A DNA stretch of 64,000 bases from Opitutus sp. GAS368 (GTDB taxonomy: Bacteria; Verrucomicrobiota; Verrucomicrobiia; Opitutales; Opitutaceae), in NCBI GenBank assembly GCA_945906965.1, contig CAMDRP010000004.1:1-64000 (forward strand), in the 5' to 3' direction. Below the pieces are notes generated by a model. The model searched no databases. It was not told the origin of the DNA and saw nothing but the letters and a program-made list of their open reading frames with translations. Positions 63,097-64,000 of the stretch are shown in pieces. Position 1 is the stretch's first letter; each line of letters begins with the position of its first letter. The translations under genes and the position numbers were made by a program.

Positions 63097-64000
63097 TTAT
63101 TCGTAACGCAGCGCCACCACCGGATCGAGCCGGGAGGCGCCCCAAGCCGGCGCAAAACCGGATATGATACCCGTGAGAATGGAAACGGCCATGCTGATAA
63201 AAACGAGGCTCACCGAGAACTCGACGGGGATAGCTGGAAACGCCGCGCCCACCGCCAACACGAGCCCATAAGTCAGCCCGAGGCCGACGAAGCCGCCGAT
63301 CAGACAAATCGAAACGGCCTCAATCAGGAATTGCAGCAAGATGGTGCGGCGGCGGGCGCCGAGGGCTTTGCGCGTACCGATCTCCTTCGTGCGCTCTTTA
63401 ACAGAGACGAAGGTGATATTCATGATGCCGATGGCGCCGACGAACAGCGAAAGTCCCGTGATAAATAATCCAGCTAGAGCGATGCCTTGCTTGATCGGAT
63501 CGAGTTGAGCTTTGAATGCGCCTTGTTCGTTGATGTTGAAATTATCGCGTTCGCCCGGGAGTTGAGCGCGCACGCGGCGCATCGCACCCGTGAGCTCTTC
63601 GCGAGCATCGGCCACGCGGGTTTTGTCGGTGATCTTAACGCGAATCTCGGCGCCACGGCGCACGCTGAAATATTTCCGAAACGCCTCGAGCGGTAAAATC
63701 GCCTGATTATCGAAGGAAAAAAGTCCGAGAAAAGAGCCTTGCTTCGCGACGACGCCGATGACCGTAAACGGATGCCCGCCGATCATTACCGTCTGATCGA
63801 TGGAAGAGCGGTTTTGAAAGAGCGCTTCGGCGACGTCGAAACCTAACACGCAGACGGGTCGACCGCCGGCAGCTTCGGTGTCGTTAAAAAGGCGGCCTTC
63901 GGCAAAATCGGCGCTGATGAGTCGGCCGTAGTCAGCGGTGGTGCCGATGGTGAAGACTCCGCTGACTTTATTTTCACCTGCCTTCACGGAATTCCCGCGA
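63097..64000 (-). CDS. MacB/FtsX-type ABC transporter permease, N-terminus outside window
   Basis: The frame is open from the right edge to the stop at 63097. The visible 300 residues hold the end of the periplasmic domain (VCVLGFDVAEALFQN, GGHPFTVIGVVAKQGSF), the coupling loop VKERTKEIGTRKALGARRRTIL, three helices and the end SRLDPVVALRYE. Paralogous to its neighbour. The start, first helix and probably the ATPase gene are beyond 64000. Confidence 0.9.
   Translation of the reverse strand, partial: RGNSVKAGENKVSGVFTIGTTADYGRLISADFAEGRLFNDTEAAGGRPVCVLGFDVAEALFQNRSSIDQTVMIGGHPFTVIGVVAKQGSFLGLFSFDNQAILPLEAFRKYFSVRRGAEIRVKITDKTRVADAREELTGAMRRVRAQLPGERDNFNINEQGAFKAQLDPIKQGIALAGLFITGLSLFVGAIGIMNITFVSVKERTKEIGTRKALGARRRTILLQFLIEAVSICLIGGFVGLGLTYGLVLAVGAAFPAIPVEFSVSLVFISMAVSILTGIISGFAPAWGASRLDPVVALRYE

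Noticed and set aside
1-64000. CRISPR arrays, restriction-modification or other defence islands
   Set aside because: No regularly spaced repeats and no cas, methylase or defence-type genes apart from the TA modules and the tnpB fragment.

Overview
The window is high-GC DNA whose gene content fits the Verrucomicrobiota, most likely an Opitutaceae-type bacterium. That placement is inferred from families: planctomycete/verrucomicrobial PSCyt1-PSCyt2-PSD1 cytochromes paired with DUF1501 proteins, a long ThyX-like protein, and an almost complete lack of Shine-Dalgarno sequences before start codons. No rRNA gene or other taxonomic marker is present to prove it.

Layout. 1-700 is a small wreck of mobile DNA: the 3' end of an IS200/IS605-type tnpB with its right end, inserted into the tail of a ParE-like toxin gene that also has an early stop codon; the antitoxin gene is intact. 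1077-12672 (+) holds two consecutive pairs of PSCyt/PSD1 cytochrome plus DUF1501 protein, an NHL beta-propeller protein, a palindromic terminator, and a DUF2231-cytochrome-LRR membrane protein. 12712-17887 (- except one small gene) carries an FKBP lipoprotein coupled to rarA, a coiled-coil small protein, a secreted low-complexity protein, a double-length ThyX-like protein and a DUF429 protein. 17906-31483 (-) is the complex I operon nuoBCDEFGHIJKLMN; nuoA is not there. A TacA/TacT-like toxin-antitoxin pair lies between nuoB and a tRNA-Ser(GGA), with a degenerate copy of the tRNA 3' end on the nuoB side.

33024-36131 is an AraC regulator divergent from a Rieske oxygenase and a MetE-C-like methyltransferase. 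A RelE-type TA module (36249-36810) follows, bracketed by 43-bp direct repeats that duplicate the 3' end of the neighbouring ceramidase-like gene. 36820-40486 (-) reads AraC, DegT aminotransferase, ceramidase-like hydrolase. Then come hutI (-), sufU-sufS, an S46 dipeptidyl peptidase, chrA (-), an N-acyl-D-amino-acid deacylase, an aminotransferase (-), a LysM lipoprotein (-), kdsD plus a Gfo/Idh/MocA oxidoreductase, class I fumarase and yjbQ (-).

55609-60364 (-) is one tightly coupled regulatory operon: NtrC-type response regulator, KinB-like histidine kinase, RpoE-like sigma factor and a membrane protein in the anti-sigma position, ended by a clear terminator. An adenylate-kinase-like protein with a long C-terminal extension follows, then two MacB/FtsX-type ABC permeases, the second cut by the right edge.

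The most unusual items are the TA cassette with duplicated flanks, the IS/ParE double lesion, the four-gene KinB/AlgB-sigma-anti-sigma operon, and the missing nuoA. I did not find a clearly new defence or CRISPR system.
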